Below are positions 9,794-19,955 of a stretch of DNA of 64,000 nt, in pieces (within the stretch, counting starts at the first letter, position 1; every line of letters starts with the position of its first letter). A model generated the notes under the pieces. That model saw only the letters and a list, made by a program, of their open reading frames with translations, was not told the origin of the DNA and ran no database searches. Both the position numbers and the translations under genes were made by a program. The stretch is from Bin80 sp965220935 (GTDB taxonomy: Bacteria; Bacteroidota; Rhodothermia; Rhodothermales; Bin80), in the NCBI GenBank assembly GCA_965220935.1, contig OZ244857.1, positions 1,116,001-1,180,000 on the forward strand. Reading direction: 5' to 3'.

Positions 9794-10671
9794 GAGAATT
9801 CTTTGTGAGTTTGCTGATCATTTCTCTGATCATTGTTCGTGTGGTAGAAGCACAAGACACTCTTCGAACTGGCTTTGAAGTGATTGCAGATGTTTCAGAA
9901 GCGAGGGCACTTGCGTCTGATCAGGACGGCTTACTTTATGTAGTATCAGCATCGGCGATGCTTCAGTTTGATGATCACGGTCAGATTTTAGCCAGATTGG
10001 ATGGCACGAATACAGGTGTTTTTGGAGAGCTTACAGATATGGATCCAGGCAATGGGCTCATATGGGTTCTTGCCGATTCTGACCTTGGGAGTCTTCTGAG
10101 ATTTTCAAAGCAATTATTGCATCTTGAGACAATTCGTGTTTCAAGCAACTCTACAACAGAGTTGGGGCGCTCTCCAAGGCTTGATTTGCGGGATGAATTT
10201 AACACCACATTCGGCCAGCCAATTTCAGTGTCAACTGGAATATCAGGGGAAATATTTGTCGTTGATGTATCATCCCAGAGCGTTGTTAAATGGGATGCGA
10301 GCCGTCGACTTGAGCGTGTCGTTGGTGAGTTTGGATCAGGTGTAGGGCAGCTCATTGCGCCCACTAGAATCACAACTGATGCAACTTCAGTGTATGTGGC
10401 AGATCGTGAGTTAAATCAGATCAATGTATATGATTACTTCGGTGGGTATCGGCTTAGTATTCCAACCTATGGGAATGTACAAAGCGTCACTACTGCTGAG
10501 CAAAATTTATGGGTCATTTATTCAAATGATATTTTAATCTATACAAATAAGGGAAGATTATCTCGCCAGCTGGTCATTGAACTTAACGATGCATTGATTG
10601 CAGCAGAGCCGATACGAGACTATCTTTTTCTTCTCACATCGGAGCAGTTGCTCAAAGTCAAATTAAATTGA
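9790..10671 (+). CDS. exported NHL-repeat beta-propeller-like protein
   Basis: A 293-aa protein with an N-terminal hydrophobic signal segment ending near VVEAQD (residues 1-21), so it is predicted to be exported. The mature part has repeated blade-like strands. The clearest is an NHL-type unit around GEFGSGVGQLIAPTRI followed by SVYVADRELNQINVYD (about residues 178-215). An earlier unit reads GEIFVVDVSSQSVVKWD. It overlaps purD by ATGA. No catalytic residues can be named; related proteins act as scaffolds or sensors. The family call rests on repeat character only. Confidence 0.65.
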   Translation: MREFFVSLLIISLIIVRVVEAQDTLRTGFEVIADVSEARALASDQDGLLYVVSASAMLQFDDHGQILARLDGTNTGVFGELTDMDPGNGLIWVLADSDLGSLLRFSKQLLHLETIRVSSNSTTELGRSPRLDLRDEFNTTFGQPISVSTGISGEIFVVDVSSQSVVKWDASRRLERVVGEFGSGVGQLIAPTRITTDATSVYVADRELNQINVYDYFGGYRLSIPTYGNVQSVTTAEQNLWVIYSNDILIYTNKGRLSRQLVIELNDALIAAEPIRDYLFLLTSEQLLKVKLN

Positions 10672-11004
10672 TCTGCGGGTGCGCTGTGGCTAATCAAGGA
10701 TTGGCAGGAAAATACATAGTTGAAAAATCACAACCCCATCAATGACCTATAAAAAAGGCCACCTGCGCCATCATATCTTTGCAGGTCAATGCGATGTCAC
10801 CTATGTTTTGATATATTTGCCACAGTCAAAATACAATGTGACAAGTATTGACGAATTAAATTTGCCATTTGTGAGTCTACATTGCTATTGTAGAGCGAAA
10901 GTTTAAACTGTTGCTGCCACCGCACCCAGATATAAGCTACCTGTGTAAAGCCGCATTTACAGACTTCATAAGGCATATACCATGATTCAACAGAAATCAT
11001 GTAT
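10672..11004. other. intergenic region, no gene seen
   Basis: About 330 bases between two convergent genes. A short inverted repeat (ACCTGC...GCAGGT, 10760-10785) has only six pairs and no T-run, so I do not call it a terminator. The minus-strand open frame here has no recognisable family. Confidence 0.45.
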
Positions 11005-11973
11005 CTAATTATCCTGAAAGATGGGGAAAACAAGAGTCGTATTGGTATAGCCTGCAAATACCCCCAAGCCACCAGTTACATTTGAGTAAACTGGAATTGG
11101 CTCCTGGGTCAATGGATCGTAGAATTCATTGCGTTCAAGCGACAAGAGATACTCATAATAATCTTCACTGAGAGACGAGATAATTACAAGTAATTCGTTT
11201 CTTCCGGAGCCTCGAGACAGGTCAAGAGTGGTTGCAGTCCACGAGTAATTTTTTCCATCAAAGAGTCTATCAGTAACGACAAATTCTTCTGCACAGTCTG
11301 ATTCTCCTCCAACTGTTCCCGATCCATTGACTGGATCAATATCAACTTCTACATCCTCAGAATAGCCACATGACCAACCTGGAGAAGATTCATCCATCCA
11401 TATCTGGCGGTATACACTATCAGGATCATTTTCTTCAAGGCCATAACGGTTTGATACAAAACGGTAGACGGCTATTCTGTAGTAATTTGCTCCGATCATA
11501 TCTGAAAAGGAGATCCTAAATTTATACTTAGATCTGTTATATTCAGCGTCGGGAATATCTAGTGAGGGTGCTAAGGGTTCAATTGAGTAGTCTGTTATCT
11601 GGACGGGTAATGGTGCTTCAGAAGTCGCTTGAATAGTGGGTTGATTGGGAAATTCTACCACAAGTGTATACTTGATGCCATTTGTGGGTAACCTACCCGT
11701 ATTTGATACATATCTTCCAAGTCCCTGATAACTCAAATGATCAACCATATTTGACCCATCCATGATTTTAATGGATGCATCTGAAATATATTCTTCTAAT
11801 ATATTAACCCTTGCGGATGCACCAAGGCTTTTATGCATGATAACCGACCATGTACTATCAGAGGAAAAAAAGCTCGTAACGACGGGTTCAGAATCGTAAT
11901 CAGGGGAATCTACCTCAACAACCGTCTCACAACTCACACAGGTCAGAAACAATAAATACCACAGATTTTTCAT
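11005..11973 (-). CDS. DUF4249-type outer-membrane-associated lipoprotein
   Basis: The 322-aa protein starts at ATG 11973; the open frame extends 22 codons into the receptor gene, but those residues are not signal-like. The N-terminus MKNLWYLLFLTCVSC is a short lipoprotein signal, with the lipid Cys probably at residue 15 (Cys12 is also possible). The body, with SDSTWSVIMHKSLG, an A-S-I-K-I strand region and TYTLVVEF-like strands, matches the DUF4249 layout of an N-terminal immunoglobulin-like part and a C-terminal beta domain. The gene starts 7 bases after the TonB receptor stop. This receptor/DUF4249 pairing recurs in Bacteroidota-like genomes and suggests a surface partner for uptake of an unknown ligand. 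Confidence 0.8.
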   Translation of the reverse strand: MKNLWYLLFLTCVSCETVVEVDSPDYDSEPVVTSFFSSDSTWSVIMHKSLGASARVNILEEYISDASIKIMDGSNMVDHLSYQGLGRYVSNTGRLPTNGIKYTLVVEFPNQPTIQATSEAPLPVQITDYSIEPLAPSLDIPDAEYNRSKYKFRISFSDMIGANYYRIAVYRFVSNRYGLEENDPDSVYRQIWMDESSPGWSCGYSEDVEVDIDPVNGSGTVGGESDCAEEFVVTDRLFDGKNYSWTATTLDLSRGSGRNELLVIISSLSEDYYEYLLSLERNEFYDPLTQEPIPVYSNVTGGLGVFAGYTNTTLVFPIFQDN

Positions 11974-11980
11974 TTCATCT

Positions 11981-14485
11981 TTAAAACTCAAGTCTGTAAT
12001 TAACAAACGGAATAATTGGAAATGCACTAACTTCCTCAAAGACTAAGTAACTCTCTTGCCGGTTATTCTTGTTTTGATTAACTTTCTCGGTCTGCAGAAG
12101 AAATGGATTTCGTCGACTGTATGTGTTATAAGTTCCAAAAGACAATGTACGGTCAGCCCAAGGTAATCGGCGCTTCATCTGCACTGATAGATCAAGTCGA
12201 TGGTAATCACTCATTCGGACAGAATTTCGATCACCGTATACCGTCAACAAGCGTGAGTTATTTTGCCCTGGAAAATCTTTCGCCCCACCTGGATCATGTC
12301 GATAACCATAAAACTGCCCTACTGGTAGCCAAACTGGCTGTCCAGTACCATAGACCCAAACCGCGGATAGATTGACAGATGAACTTAGCTTCCAGATCGC
12401 TGTGGCGGACAGATCATGTAGACGGTCAAACCAGTAAGGGAATGTTCGTCCTCGGTTAAGTGTGGGGAAGTTTCTTCTACTCTTGGTCAAGCTGTACCCT
12501 ATCCATCCAGTGATCAAGCCAGTATTTTTACGAATAAGTAATTCACCTCCGTAAGACCATCCTTTGCCTGTTTCAACCTGCCTCTCCCAGAAATCCCCAG
12601 AAATATTAGTTTTTACAGCCCCTTCTGAATACTCAATAAGAGAATCCATCCATTTATAGAAGCCCTCAGCCGTGACTTCATAATTTCTTTGGCGGGAGTT
12701 CCATGCAAACCCTGAGGCTACCTGAGTCGCCTTCTGCGGGCGCACTTGATCTGTGGCAGGAACCCATAAATCTAAGGGAAGAGAGAGACCGTTAGCGACG
12801 GGTAATAAATGAGAATTTTGCCTCAGGGTGCTGAATGATGTCTTAAAGGCTATCTTCTCTGAGAACTTCCAGCGGGCATTAAATCTGGGCTCAATCGAGG
12901 TATATCTTTGGTTTCTCACCAAAAAACTTGAGGCGCGAACACCAGCATTGAATGATAAGTTTGAGAGTACCCTAACTTCGTCTTCAATGTATGCATGCAC
13001 CTCTACTGCTCCAATCCTGTAGTCTGGGTAATATACCGTATCTACTGGTGCAATACTGACACCATACTGCCGCTCTGAAAATGTTCCAGTGTTGTATGAA
13101 TGAATGGTTCCACCTACTCCAAATCGGACGTAGTGAGAAGGATTCGGTACAAAATCAAAATCTGCTCGTCCAATGATATCAGTGATACCCGATAGGAACT
13201 TACTTTGGTAGAAAGTCTCTACGTTGGATAAATGATCAAGTTGTTTGGTCTCTTCTTGATCGCCTGTTCCAACCCGGTAACGAGTTAATCCAAGTAGGGT
13301 ATTAGAAAAAATATTAGATCTCCACACTCGGTTCCAGCGCATCGTTGTTGTCAGATTACGCCATCCAAAATTGCCGCGATTTTCATACTGAATATTGCTT
13401 AACTCAATATTACGGCGTTCTAGCCCATATGCACGGTCACGACCGGCATAAAAACTCAGGAATACTCTGTCTTTGTTAGATATTATGAGGTTGACCTTTG
13501 CGCTAGCGTCATAAAAATAGTATCCAGCTTTTTCTGTTTCGTCCAGAAATGGGTAAACCAACAAATCAAGGTAGGTCCGTCTGGCTGCGACAATAAATGA
13601 TGCTCTATCCTTTTGAATTGGGCCTTGAATAGTGAAGCTTGAACCGATGATTCCGACGGATGCGGTTGCTTCAAATTTTTTCATATTTCCCTCTTCCATA
13701 GTAAGGTCAATCACTGATGATAAACGTCCGCCATAACGAGCAGGAATTCCTCCTGTAATCAACGTAACATCTTTAATTGCATCACTATTGAATATACTGA
13801 GAAAGCCATATAGGTGATTTGGATTATAGATTGGAACACCGTCTAATAAAACTAGATTCTGATCTACACCACCACCACGAATATACATTCCAGATGTGCC
13901 TTCACGCCCTGACTGGACACCTGGAAGTAACTGTAGTGTTTTAAAGATATCTGTCTCCCCCGCTAAAACTGGAAGCGCACGTATGGTTTCTACGGGTAAT
14001 TTGATTTGACTCATCTGAATAGATTCCACAGATGTTTCTCCAACTGTGGTCACTTCCAACTCATCAAGTTCAGTGAGCTCAGGGCTTAATTCAATATTTA
14101 ATTGAAGATCTTCTGTCAATGCCTCATCTAACACATGCGGGAAATATCCTACATGAGAGATGATAAGTCGTATTGAATCTGAAGGAACCGTGATACTAAA
14201 AAAACCATAGCGATTGGTGGTAGTACCAGTTTGTATCTGGGGGGCGTAAACGGTAGCACCAATTAAAATTTCAGCACTCTCAGTATCTACCACAAATCCA
14301 CTGATGACATACCTGATGTTATCTTCGCTTTGATCAATCTGCTGTTGAACGAATGTCCAATCAGTTGATAGGGTGTTATTTGCCTTGGAGTGCGCAGTAA
14401 AACTCACCAAAATAATTGCACACCAAAACGACAATATTAATTGAAGTCTATCGGCAGGCAAAGTATATTGAATCAATGAGATCAT
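11981..14485 (-). CDS. TonB-dependent outer-membrane receptor with N-terminal carboxypeptidase-like domain
   Basis: An 834-aa outer-membrane active transporter. A signal segment near residues 15-35 is followed by a carboxypeptidase-regulatory-like beta domain (about 60-140, VISGFVVDTESAEILIGATV). The plug comes next (about 165-250), with LPVLAGETDIFKTLQLLPGV, IRGGGVDQNLVLLDGVPIYN and GGIPARYGGRLSSVID, and then a long beta-barrel. The last residue is Phe (NYRLEF), the usual barrel-assembly signal. It is the first gene of a two-gene unit with the DUF4249 lipoprotein. The ligand cannot be predicted: no SusD homologue is adjacent, which argues against a classic polysaccharide-utilisation locus. 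Confidence 0.92.
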   Translation of the reverse strand: MISLIQYTLPADRLQLILSFWCAIILVSFTAHSKANNTLSTDWTFVQQQIDQSEDNIRYVISGFVVDTESAEILIGATVYAPQIQTGTTTNRYGFFSITVPSDSIRLIISHVGYFPHVLDEALTEDLQLNIELSPELTELDELEVTTVGETSVESIQMSQIKLPVETIRALPVLAGETDIFKTLQLLPGVQSGREGTSGMYIRGGGVDQNLVLLDGVPIYNPNHLYGFLSIFNSDAIKDVTLITGGIPARYGGRLSSVIDLTMEEGNMKKFEATASVGIIGSSFTIQGPIQKDRASFIVAARRTYLDLLVYPFLDETEKAGYYFYDASAKVNLIISNKDRVFLSFYAGRDRAYGLERRNIELSNIQYENRGNFGWRNLTTTMRWNRVWRSNIFSNTLLGLTRYRVGTGDQEETKQLDHLSNVETFYQSKFLSGITDIIGRADFDFVPNPSHYVRFGVGGTIHSYNTGTFSERQYGVSIAPVDTVYYPDYRIGAVEVHAYIEDEVRVLSNLSFNAGVRASSFLVRNQRYTSIEPRFNARWKFSEKIAFKTSFSTLRQNSHLLPVANGLSLPLDLWVPATDQVRPQKATQVASGFAWNSRQRNYEVTAEGFYKWMDSLIEYSEGAVKTNISGDFWERQVETGKGWSYGGELLIRKNTGLITGWIGYSLTKSRRNFPTLNRGRTFPYWFDRLHDLSATAIWKLSSSVNLSAVWVYGTGQPVWLPVGQFYGYRHDPGGAKDFPGQNNSRLLTVYGDRNSVRMSDYHRLDLSVQMKRRLPWADRTLSFGTYNTYSRRNPFLLQTEKVNQNKNNRQESYLVFEEVSAFPIIPFVNYRLEF

Positions 14486-14666
14486 TACTTATTATGCTAA
14501 TCAAGTCAAAGAGTCGTATACAAACGCTACTCAAAACCCGAGGCATGGCTTTAAGTCAAACTGATGTTTTGCGACAGATTATCTTTCTGCAGATTCCTGA
14601 AACTAGAGGATAACACTGGGTCCATCCGTCTCAGGACAAGACATTCTCAGACGCAGAAATCGGTTT

Positions 14667-15752
14667 CTAGTTAATACGATACCCTGATGGCAAATTTGCT
14701 ACCCCAGTTACTATTGCAGCATGTTCGCTTCTTGTGCCCCTCCCACGCTTTCTGCTATGACTCGCCCATGTTGAGACAGTGCCATAACTGCTACTTCGTC
14801 CTTTAGATGTACTAACAATCACGCTGACTCGCGTATACTGTCCTCTGGGTAAATCATAAAGGCGAGCATAGTCTAGAGCTCTTGAGCCATTGACAACTCT
14901 GTATTTAAATAATCGCGTGTTTGCAATTCCACGGCGGGCTCCAGTCCATGTTTTGTAGGATGTGTTCCACATAACCACGGCACCTGGAGCATTAGGCGTA
15001 AGCTCATAGTCTGATGGATTTAGTCTGATACTTGGATAATTAAAATCAGCCACACACATATCAGTATAACTTACGGAGCGAGTAGGATCACTCCCTCCAA
15101 CAAATCCGAAATCATCTGGATCTCCGCAGCCAGACTGTACACCACTATAGGTTGCATTTTTCTTAAAATCAAACGCGTCACTGACTCGGTCAACTCCGTG
15201 TTTTTCTAAAATTTCAGAGAGGTAGTCTCGCATATCTTGAGATGGATTGAACTCAGGCAGATCAATAATATCAGCGACTTGATCATCAAGATGTTGCTTC
15301 TTGTAGTAAGTATCCACAAGAGTATACAAGGTGTCTCCTATAATCAGACGACCCAGATAATTTACAAATGCTAACTCTTCTGATGGGAGAAGGTATTTAT
15401 ACTCTATATATTCCTGGAGAGACGCATGAATCAGAATGGGCGCACCTGTTAAGCGAGAATTTTCTGCAACCAAATCGGCAGATATATAAAAATCATCATA
15501 CGATCTGAATCGCTTGATGGGCTGTTGATCGTGATAAAACTCTATTTGAGGTTCTCCATCAAAAGCATTCTCTCCAGAGATTTGGTTCAGCCTCGCCATC
15601 AAATCTAAATCAACTTCTACATATTCGTACTCAAGTTCTATCTTATCATCCGCCTCAATAAGCAGCTCGGAGGCGGAATCACAACCCCAACACACGACAC
15701 AAAATGCAATAATTACTATAAAACGAAAAGACAAATTTTTCATTGTACTCAA
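14667..15752 (-). CDS. lipoprotein of unknown function
   Basis: A 361-aa protein with a hydrophobic N-terminus and a lipobox-like VVCWGC, giving Cys24 as the lipidated residue. ATG at codon 4 (15743) is an alternative start. The mature part is acidic at first, with a helical middle (EYIEYKYLLPSEEL). A Gly/Ser/Arg/Tyr-rich basic C-terminal region of about 120 residues contains cysteines in SGCGDPDDFG and TDMCVADF. I do not recognise the family. It lies just upstream of the receptor/DUF4249 unit on the same strand but with 180 bases between, so co-transcription is possible and unproven. Confidence 0.6.
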   Translation of the reverse strand: MSTMKNLSFRFIVIIAFCVVCWGCDSASELLIEADDKIELEYEYVEVDLDLMARLNQISGENAFDGEPQIEFYHDQQPIKRFRSYDDFYISADLVAENSRLTGAPILIHASLQEYIEYKYLLPSEELAFVNYLGRLIIGDTLYTLVDTYYKKQHLDDQVADIIDLPEFNPSQDMRDYLSEILEKHGVDRVSDAFDFKKNATYSGVQSGCGDPDDFGFVGGSDPTRSVSYTDMCVADFNYPSIRLNPSDYELTPNAPGAVVMWNTSYKTWTGARRGIANTRLFKYRVVNGSRALDYARLYDLPRGQYTRVSVIVSTSKGRSSSYGTVSTWASHSRKRGRGTRSEHAAIVTGVANLPSGYRIN

Positions 15753-16075
15753 GATAAGTGAATATTGTAGACAAGGAACGATCCGTCTTAAGAAGTTATG
15801 ATTGATTCAACATAAAGACATCCTGGGCCTCTTGCAAAACATAAAATGTGAATTTCAATCAGTGAGTTAAGAGCAAAATAAGCGCATATACTCTACATTT
15901 ATGCTCAGGTTAGGTTCCAATAGTGCTAACATTCTCATTTTACTTCATCATTTTTCTTTAATTCACCTGCAATTAACCTATGGACCAGCCTAGTTTAGGT
16001 GAAATCTGGCAAGATCTCTACATACCTATCCCACAAGTCCTCAATTTCAGACCTCTAAATGGGGTTCGTCAATGC
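15753..16075. other. intergenic region, no gene seen
   Basis: About 320 AT-rich bases between the unknown lipoprotein and a transposase remnant. No open frame or RNA structure that I can support. It marks the left edge of the mobile-element-rich island. Confidence 0.45.
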
Positions 16076-16401
16076 TTAGATAATCCAGTTTAATTGATTG
16101 AGTTGATCTGCGGTGAGCACCAAGACACTAAACATCAGATGACAGATCACCTCCTCATAACCACGGACTCGAATATTTCGCCCTCCAAACTCATCTTTGA
16201 TCCGACCAAACGCATGCTCTACCGTTGACGATAACGGATTCGCTCTGGTGGGATAAATCCAGCATTCCGCTGTGCCTTCTGTTCACGTTGATGCTCCGCC
16301 TTTTTATTGCGTGGATTCTTATCAATGATCGGGACATGTCCAGATGCACGGCTTTCTTCGTGAATCTCTTTTGCATCATAGGCAGCATCTATCAATAGAG
16401 C
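16076..16401 (-). pseudogene. C-terminal remnant of a DDE transposase (IS4/IS5-superfamily)
   Basis: Read on the minus strand, one frame gives LLIDAAYDAKEIHEES, then PIIDKNPRNKKAEHQREQ, and stops. A second frame continues with STVEHAFGRIKDEFGGR, VRGYEEVICHLMFSVL and LTADQLNQL up to the stop at 16076. Together these are the C-terminal third of a DDE transposase: the STVE..FGRIKDEFGG block carries the last catalytic Glu. A frameshift near 16230 separates the pieces, and nothing recognisable of the N-terminal two thirds remains upstream of 16401. It is a dead remnant and shows no inverted repeats of its own. Confidence 0.8.
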
Positions 16402-16620
16402 CTCTTACAACCGTAACCATGCTCTCATTAACGCGCTAGAAAAAAACTAATGTCCAAGAGACAGTAAAAATCCATGATTAGGCTAGTAGCTAATCCGAGT
16501 CCACGATAAGAAACTCACACTTATGATTCAGGTTATAATCAGCATGATTGGCATTTCACGATATCGGTTTGATGCGACATTCACTCAAATTGTGGAAGCC
16601 CCAAATTTTATTGGAGATGA

Positions 16621-16839
16621 TTCAGAATTCAACACCCATCATCGTACGATATTGGATCGTGTGCATATCACTATGGTATTTCATGCCATGGTTACACGAA
16701 TGAATGCAGGGAATTAATTCACTATGAACAAAGACACAGTCCAGAATTTCACCAACTAGCCAGTGCACTTTCAGCGTTGTATCCAACTGAAAGCTGGGAA
16801 AAGCGTAAATTAGATGCAATGTTACCATATTTACGGTGA
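16621..16839 (+). pseudogene. possible C-terminal gene fragment upstream of the AAA-ATPase gene
   Basis: A plus-strand frame ends at a TGA at 16837-16839, 15 bases before the ATPase start. Its last part (GYTNECRELIHYEQRHSPEF, then SALSALYPTESWEKR) looks protein-like. No start codon fits, and a stop lies just before 16621. Another frame overlaps it from 16523. I do not recognise the family. It may be the tail of a decayed first gene of the ATPase-PIN operon. Coding status is uncertain. Confidence 0.35.
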
Positions 16840-16854
16840 TAACTGGAAATTCTA

Positions 16855-16926
16855 ATGAAAGAAATTTCACTACAAAACTTCCGCTGTTTTCACGAAAAGC
16901 AGGTCGCCAAACTTGCTCCTTTAACA
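16855..16926 (+). pseudogene. N-terminal fragment of AAA-ATPase gene, cut by an IS4-like element
   Basis: ATG 16855 opens 24 codons beginning MKEISLQNFRCF, the usual first strand and Arg-finger region of OLD/RecF-like AAA ATPases, and ending KLAPLT. The frame is then cut at 16926 by an insertion element. The rest of the gene resumes at 18697 with LLVGENSTGKT, so the uninterrupted protein would run KLAPLT-LLVGENSTGKTS, a perfect Walker A context. The last 13 bases of this fragment are repeated at 18684-18696 as the target-site duplication. Confidence 0.85.
16914..16926. repeat. 13-bp target-site duplication, left copy (IS4-like element)
   Basis: TGCTCCTTTAACA occurs here and again at 18684-18696, directly outside the two inverted repeats. 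A length of 10-13 bp is characteristic of IS4-family insertions. Confidence 0.85.
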
Positions 16927-18683
16927 GCAATTCCCACTAACGGCATAGAATTTAGTTGATCTAGTATTTCAGGTACATCTTCTGCAAATCTGGCGGGTTT
17001 TGCTTGTTTTTGAGGATCAATTCCTGCAATAATCGGACGTTTTCTGATCCTTTTTTCTGTGCGTTCTGACGACTGGACACACCACACCCAGCCCCTCTCA
17101 TATAATCAGGGGTTCACGTTCTGCCCCTACTGCTCTGGTTTCCGCTACGATGAATCAATGTCTACAGTAACCCTAAATCCCTTCGCTATCCCCAGGTATA
17201 GAAACTCCCAACTCTCTAAAACAAACTCCCGAAACAGGTTTCGCACGCGCTCTCTTAGATACTTGAGTCGCCCCATGCTCTCCAAGGCATCATGGAACAA
17301 CACATCACAGAGTTGTTCTACCTGATCCACCAAAAAGGCCAGCATCATCAGGCAGGCAAAGACCGTGGACAAATGCTTGTAACCGTGCCCATAATTATGC
17401 TCAAAATTGTAGCCCTGATTCTTGAGGGTATTGATGGTTTCATTTTCAATTCTCCACCGTGACCGGCCCGCTCGCATGATCTTCAGAAGGTTCTTCTCAT
17501 CAAGGGGAATATCGGTCACCCAAGAAAAACGCGTTGTTCTGGGTTTAGAGTGCTTCTTGGTCCCGGGTCTGGTTTCATATACCTCTAAAAAATTGACTCG
17601 CCGATTGGATGCGTTGGCGTCGTTGTGATAGCGAAAACGATACTGAATTCCTTCAACCTCCATCACCACCTCTTGGGTCTGGTCACTGCGATCAATATAG
17701 TTAAACATGAACGTATGATCTCCAGGCTTCGCTCCAATGATATATCTTAAATTAAGACACCCTAAAAGCCGAAGATGGGGCGCATTGGAAAAGAGTCCAT
17801 CTTGGACCACAATCGTCTTCAAATGAGGGTGTTCTCGCCGAAAATACTCCAAGAATCGCTTGCATGCACTGCGCTCAGAGTCATTTTTTGTGGCGCCATC
17901 GCTCTTGATGATCGACTCGGGCATCAGAGGAATTACGATCTTTTTGAACGGATGAACCAACGCAGCACATAACATGTGATGAAAATAGGTCTTCGTTCCA
18001 TTGCGATGCTGCTTTTCACAGCAATGCTGGCAGTGGACCGACTTGGATGAAAACATGCCGGTTCCGTCTATGGCAAGCAGTACATGATTCTCAATATACC
18101 GAAAACCCTCCAGAATCTTTCCCCGTTGCAATTGAGCAAAGATCATCCCACGCAAATTGAACGGATCCACTTCATCAAGACGCTTGCGCATACCCGAATC
18201 ACTGGGCGCATGGTTCACAGACGCTTCATGTTGGCGATGATCGCAGGAGAACCATTGCGAATCTTTTGATCAAATTCAAGCACACTTCAAAGAAAAAACA
18301 GCAAACCCCGACATCAGGTAATCCACCAGTGTAAATCCCCGTGACACGTTCGTATCCTCAATCTGCTCAAAACAGCTGCGGATGGTGTGAATCAAATGTT
18401 TCTTGTGAAAATACTTGCGTGACGTCCGTTTCATTGATGATAGAATGTAGTGAAATGATGGAATCAATCATAACTAATACACAAATGAGCCGCAGAATAA
18501 TTAACCAGCCTCGCATGAAGAACCATTGCCCTCAAATAAATGCCTAGTTGATCGATGAGTCGTTATAACGTCCAAAATGTGCTCTTCTGACGAAAATTCA
18601 GCAAAATAGTTTACGAAACTCACGTTTAACAATAGGCCCCAAAGTGCGCTATGGTGGGAAGTTTTAAACTTAGTGGGAATTGC
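16927..18683 (-). mobile_element. IS4-like insertion sequence (1757 bp) with frameshifted transposase
   Basis: The ends are perfect 14-bp inverted repeats, GCAATTCCCACTAA at 16927-16940 and its complement at 18670-18683. The flanks carry a 13-bp direct duplication. The single transposase gene lies on the minus strand. The element splits the AAA-ATPase gene after codon 24 in otherwise collinear sequence. Because the transposase is broken (see its own entry), the copy is probably immobile unless helped in trans. Confidence 0.88.
17145..18467 (-). pseudogene. IS4-family DDE transposase, broken by frameshifts near its N-terminus
   Basis: The main open part (17145-18218, 357 aa) carries the DDE core. 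The first Asp is in LLAIDGTGMFSS, the second in TIVVQDGLFSN, and the Glu is in RSRWRIENETINTLKNQGY, which matches the YREK-type signature of IS4 transposases. The expected N-terminus sits in a different frame at 18276-18467 (RGFTLVDYLMSGFAVFSLKCA). A short piece between them (FDQKIRNGSPAIIANMKRL) is in a third frame. At least two indels near 18220 and 18272 therefore separate the segments. Total length would be about 440 aa, normal for the family. Confidence 0.87.
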
Positions 18684-18696
18684 TGCTCCTTTAACA
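18684..18696. repeat. 13-bp target-site duplication, right copy (IS4-like element)
   Basis: Second copy of TGCTCCTTTAACA, matching 16914-16926. Its codons (A-P-L-T) duplicate those at the end of the N-terminal ATPase fragment. Confidence 0.85.
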
Positions 18697-19952
18697 TTGC
18701 TTGTGGGGGAAAATAGTACAGGGAAGACCTCTTTTCTAGCTATGATTAGAGCATTATGGGACTGTATTTACTCCCATCAAATTCCGAACTTTAAGGAAGC
18801 CCCCCGTTTGACTTTGGCAGTTATGAAGATATTGCATATCGTCATAATGGAAGATCCCCACAAGTGTCTACCTTTGGAGGGACACTTCTATTAGACAATG
18901 ACTTAGAAGCTACCTTTGAATTTGGTGAAAAAAAGATCATGGCCGTGCCTGTCAAAGCAAGTTTAAGGAGTAACGGTGCATGGATAGAAGATTTCAAAGA
19001 TCGTGAAGGTAACACCAGAGTTCAGGTTAAAACGCACAGGGGAAGATGGGAAGCACCACTCACAAGTATTGATGTTCATGGTAGCAGTACATCATCATTT
19101 TCTGCAACACGGCTCACGCTGGCGGCCATTCCCGAACTATCCTTTCCTGAATCGGTAGGGACAATTACCACATTATCTCCTGTAGATGGCTCACCAGAAT
19201 TCACCTCAGAAGATGCAAATGTGATCGTCAGTTCTGGGTTATTGAATGTTGACTGTAAAGAGAAGAGACCTTTTGCAAGTGCCCCCGCTCGTTGCAAACC
19301 TCAACGGACTTACGATCCAGCAGGATTAATGTCCGACCCAGAAGGTGCTTACGTTCCGATGCTTATAGCAGATATGGCTTACACTGGTGGTGAGGTATGG
19401 TTAAATTTCAAAAACAAGTTAGAACACTTCGGGTCTAGTGCTGGAATCTTTGATGAAATCAACATCAAACGCTTAGGGAAATCAAGTGGTGACCCTTTTC
19501 AGATTCAGATTCGAAAATTCGGTAAAAGGCGGAAAGGCCCTAAGCAAAATTTGATAGATGTTGGATACGGGATTAGCCAAGTTCTGCCTATTTTAACAGA
19601 ACTCTTATTACCAGATCATAATAGGATGGTATTGTTGCAACAACCCGATTTACATCTTCATCCAATTGTCCAAGCCGCTTTGGGAAGTCTTTTCTGCGAG
19701 ATTGCTGGTAAGGGACGACAGTTGATCGTTGAGGCTCACAGTAACTATGTGATTGATCGGGTTCGTATGGATGTACACGATCAGAAAACGAATTTAAAAC
19801 CCGAAGATGTTTCTATTTTATACTTTGAACGTAATGATACCAGTGCTAAAATTCATAATATCAAAATAGATGAATTAGGCAATGTCCTTAACACACCTGA
19901 TGGCTACGGAAAGTTTTTTATGGAAGAAATAGATAGGTCTATTTGGTTCTGA
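18697..19952 (+). pseudogene. AAA ATPase (OLD/DUF3696-like), main part, frameshifted at a C6 run
   Basis: Joined to 16855-16926 and with one base added in the run of six C at 18800-18805, this reads as a 442-aa ATPase. Walker A is GENSTGKTS. The LIDVGYGISQVLPIL signature and a Walker B-like LLQQPDLHLHP follow in the C-terminal part; the usual Glu of LLEQPE is Gln here. A D-loop/His-switch region reads LIVEAHSNYVIDR. In the present sequence the frame after GKTS ends in stops at 18894, and the rest is open only from about 18864 in another frame. The gene is thus doubly broken, by the IS and by the frameshift. It lies 3 bases before a PIN-domain gene; such ATPase-nuclease pairs are typical of phage-defence or toxin modules. 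Confidence 0.82.
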
Positions 19953-19955
19953 GAT

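Noticed and set aside
10755..10790. Hairpin as terminator after the NHL-type gene
   Set aside because: Only six base pairs, a 14-base loop and no T-run.
10797..11072. Minus-strand open frame of 91 codons overlapping the DUF4249 gene end
   Set aside because: No family character, no plausible start context, and it overlaps a well-supported gene.
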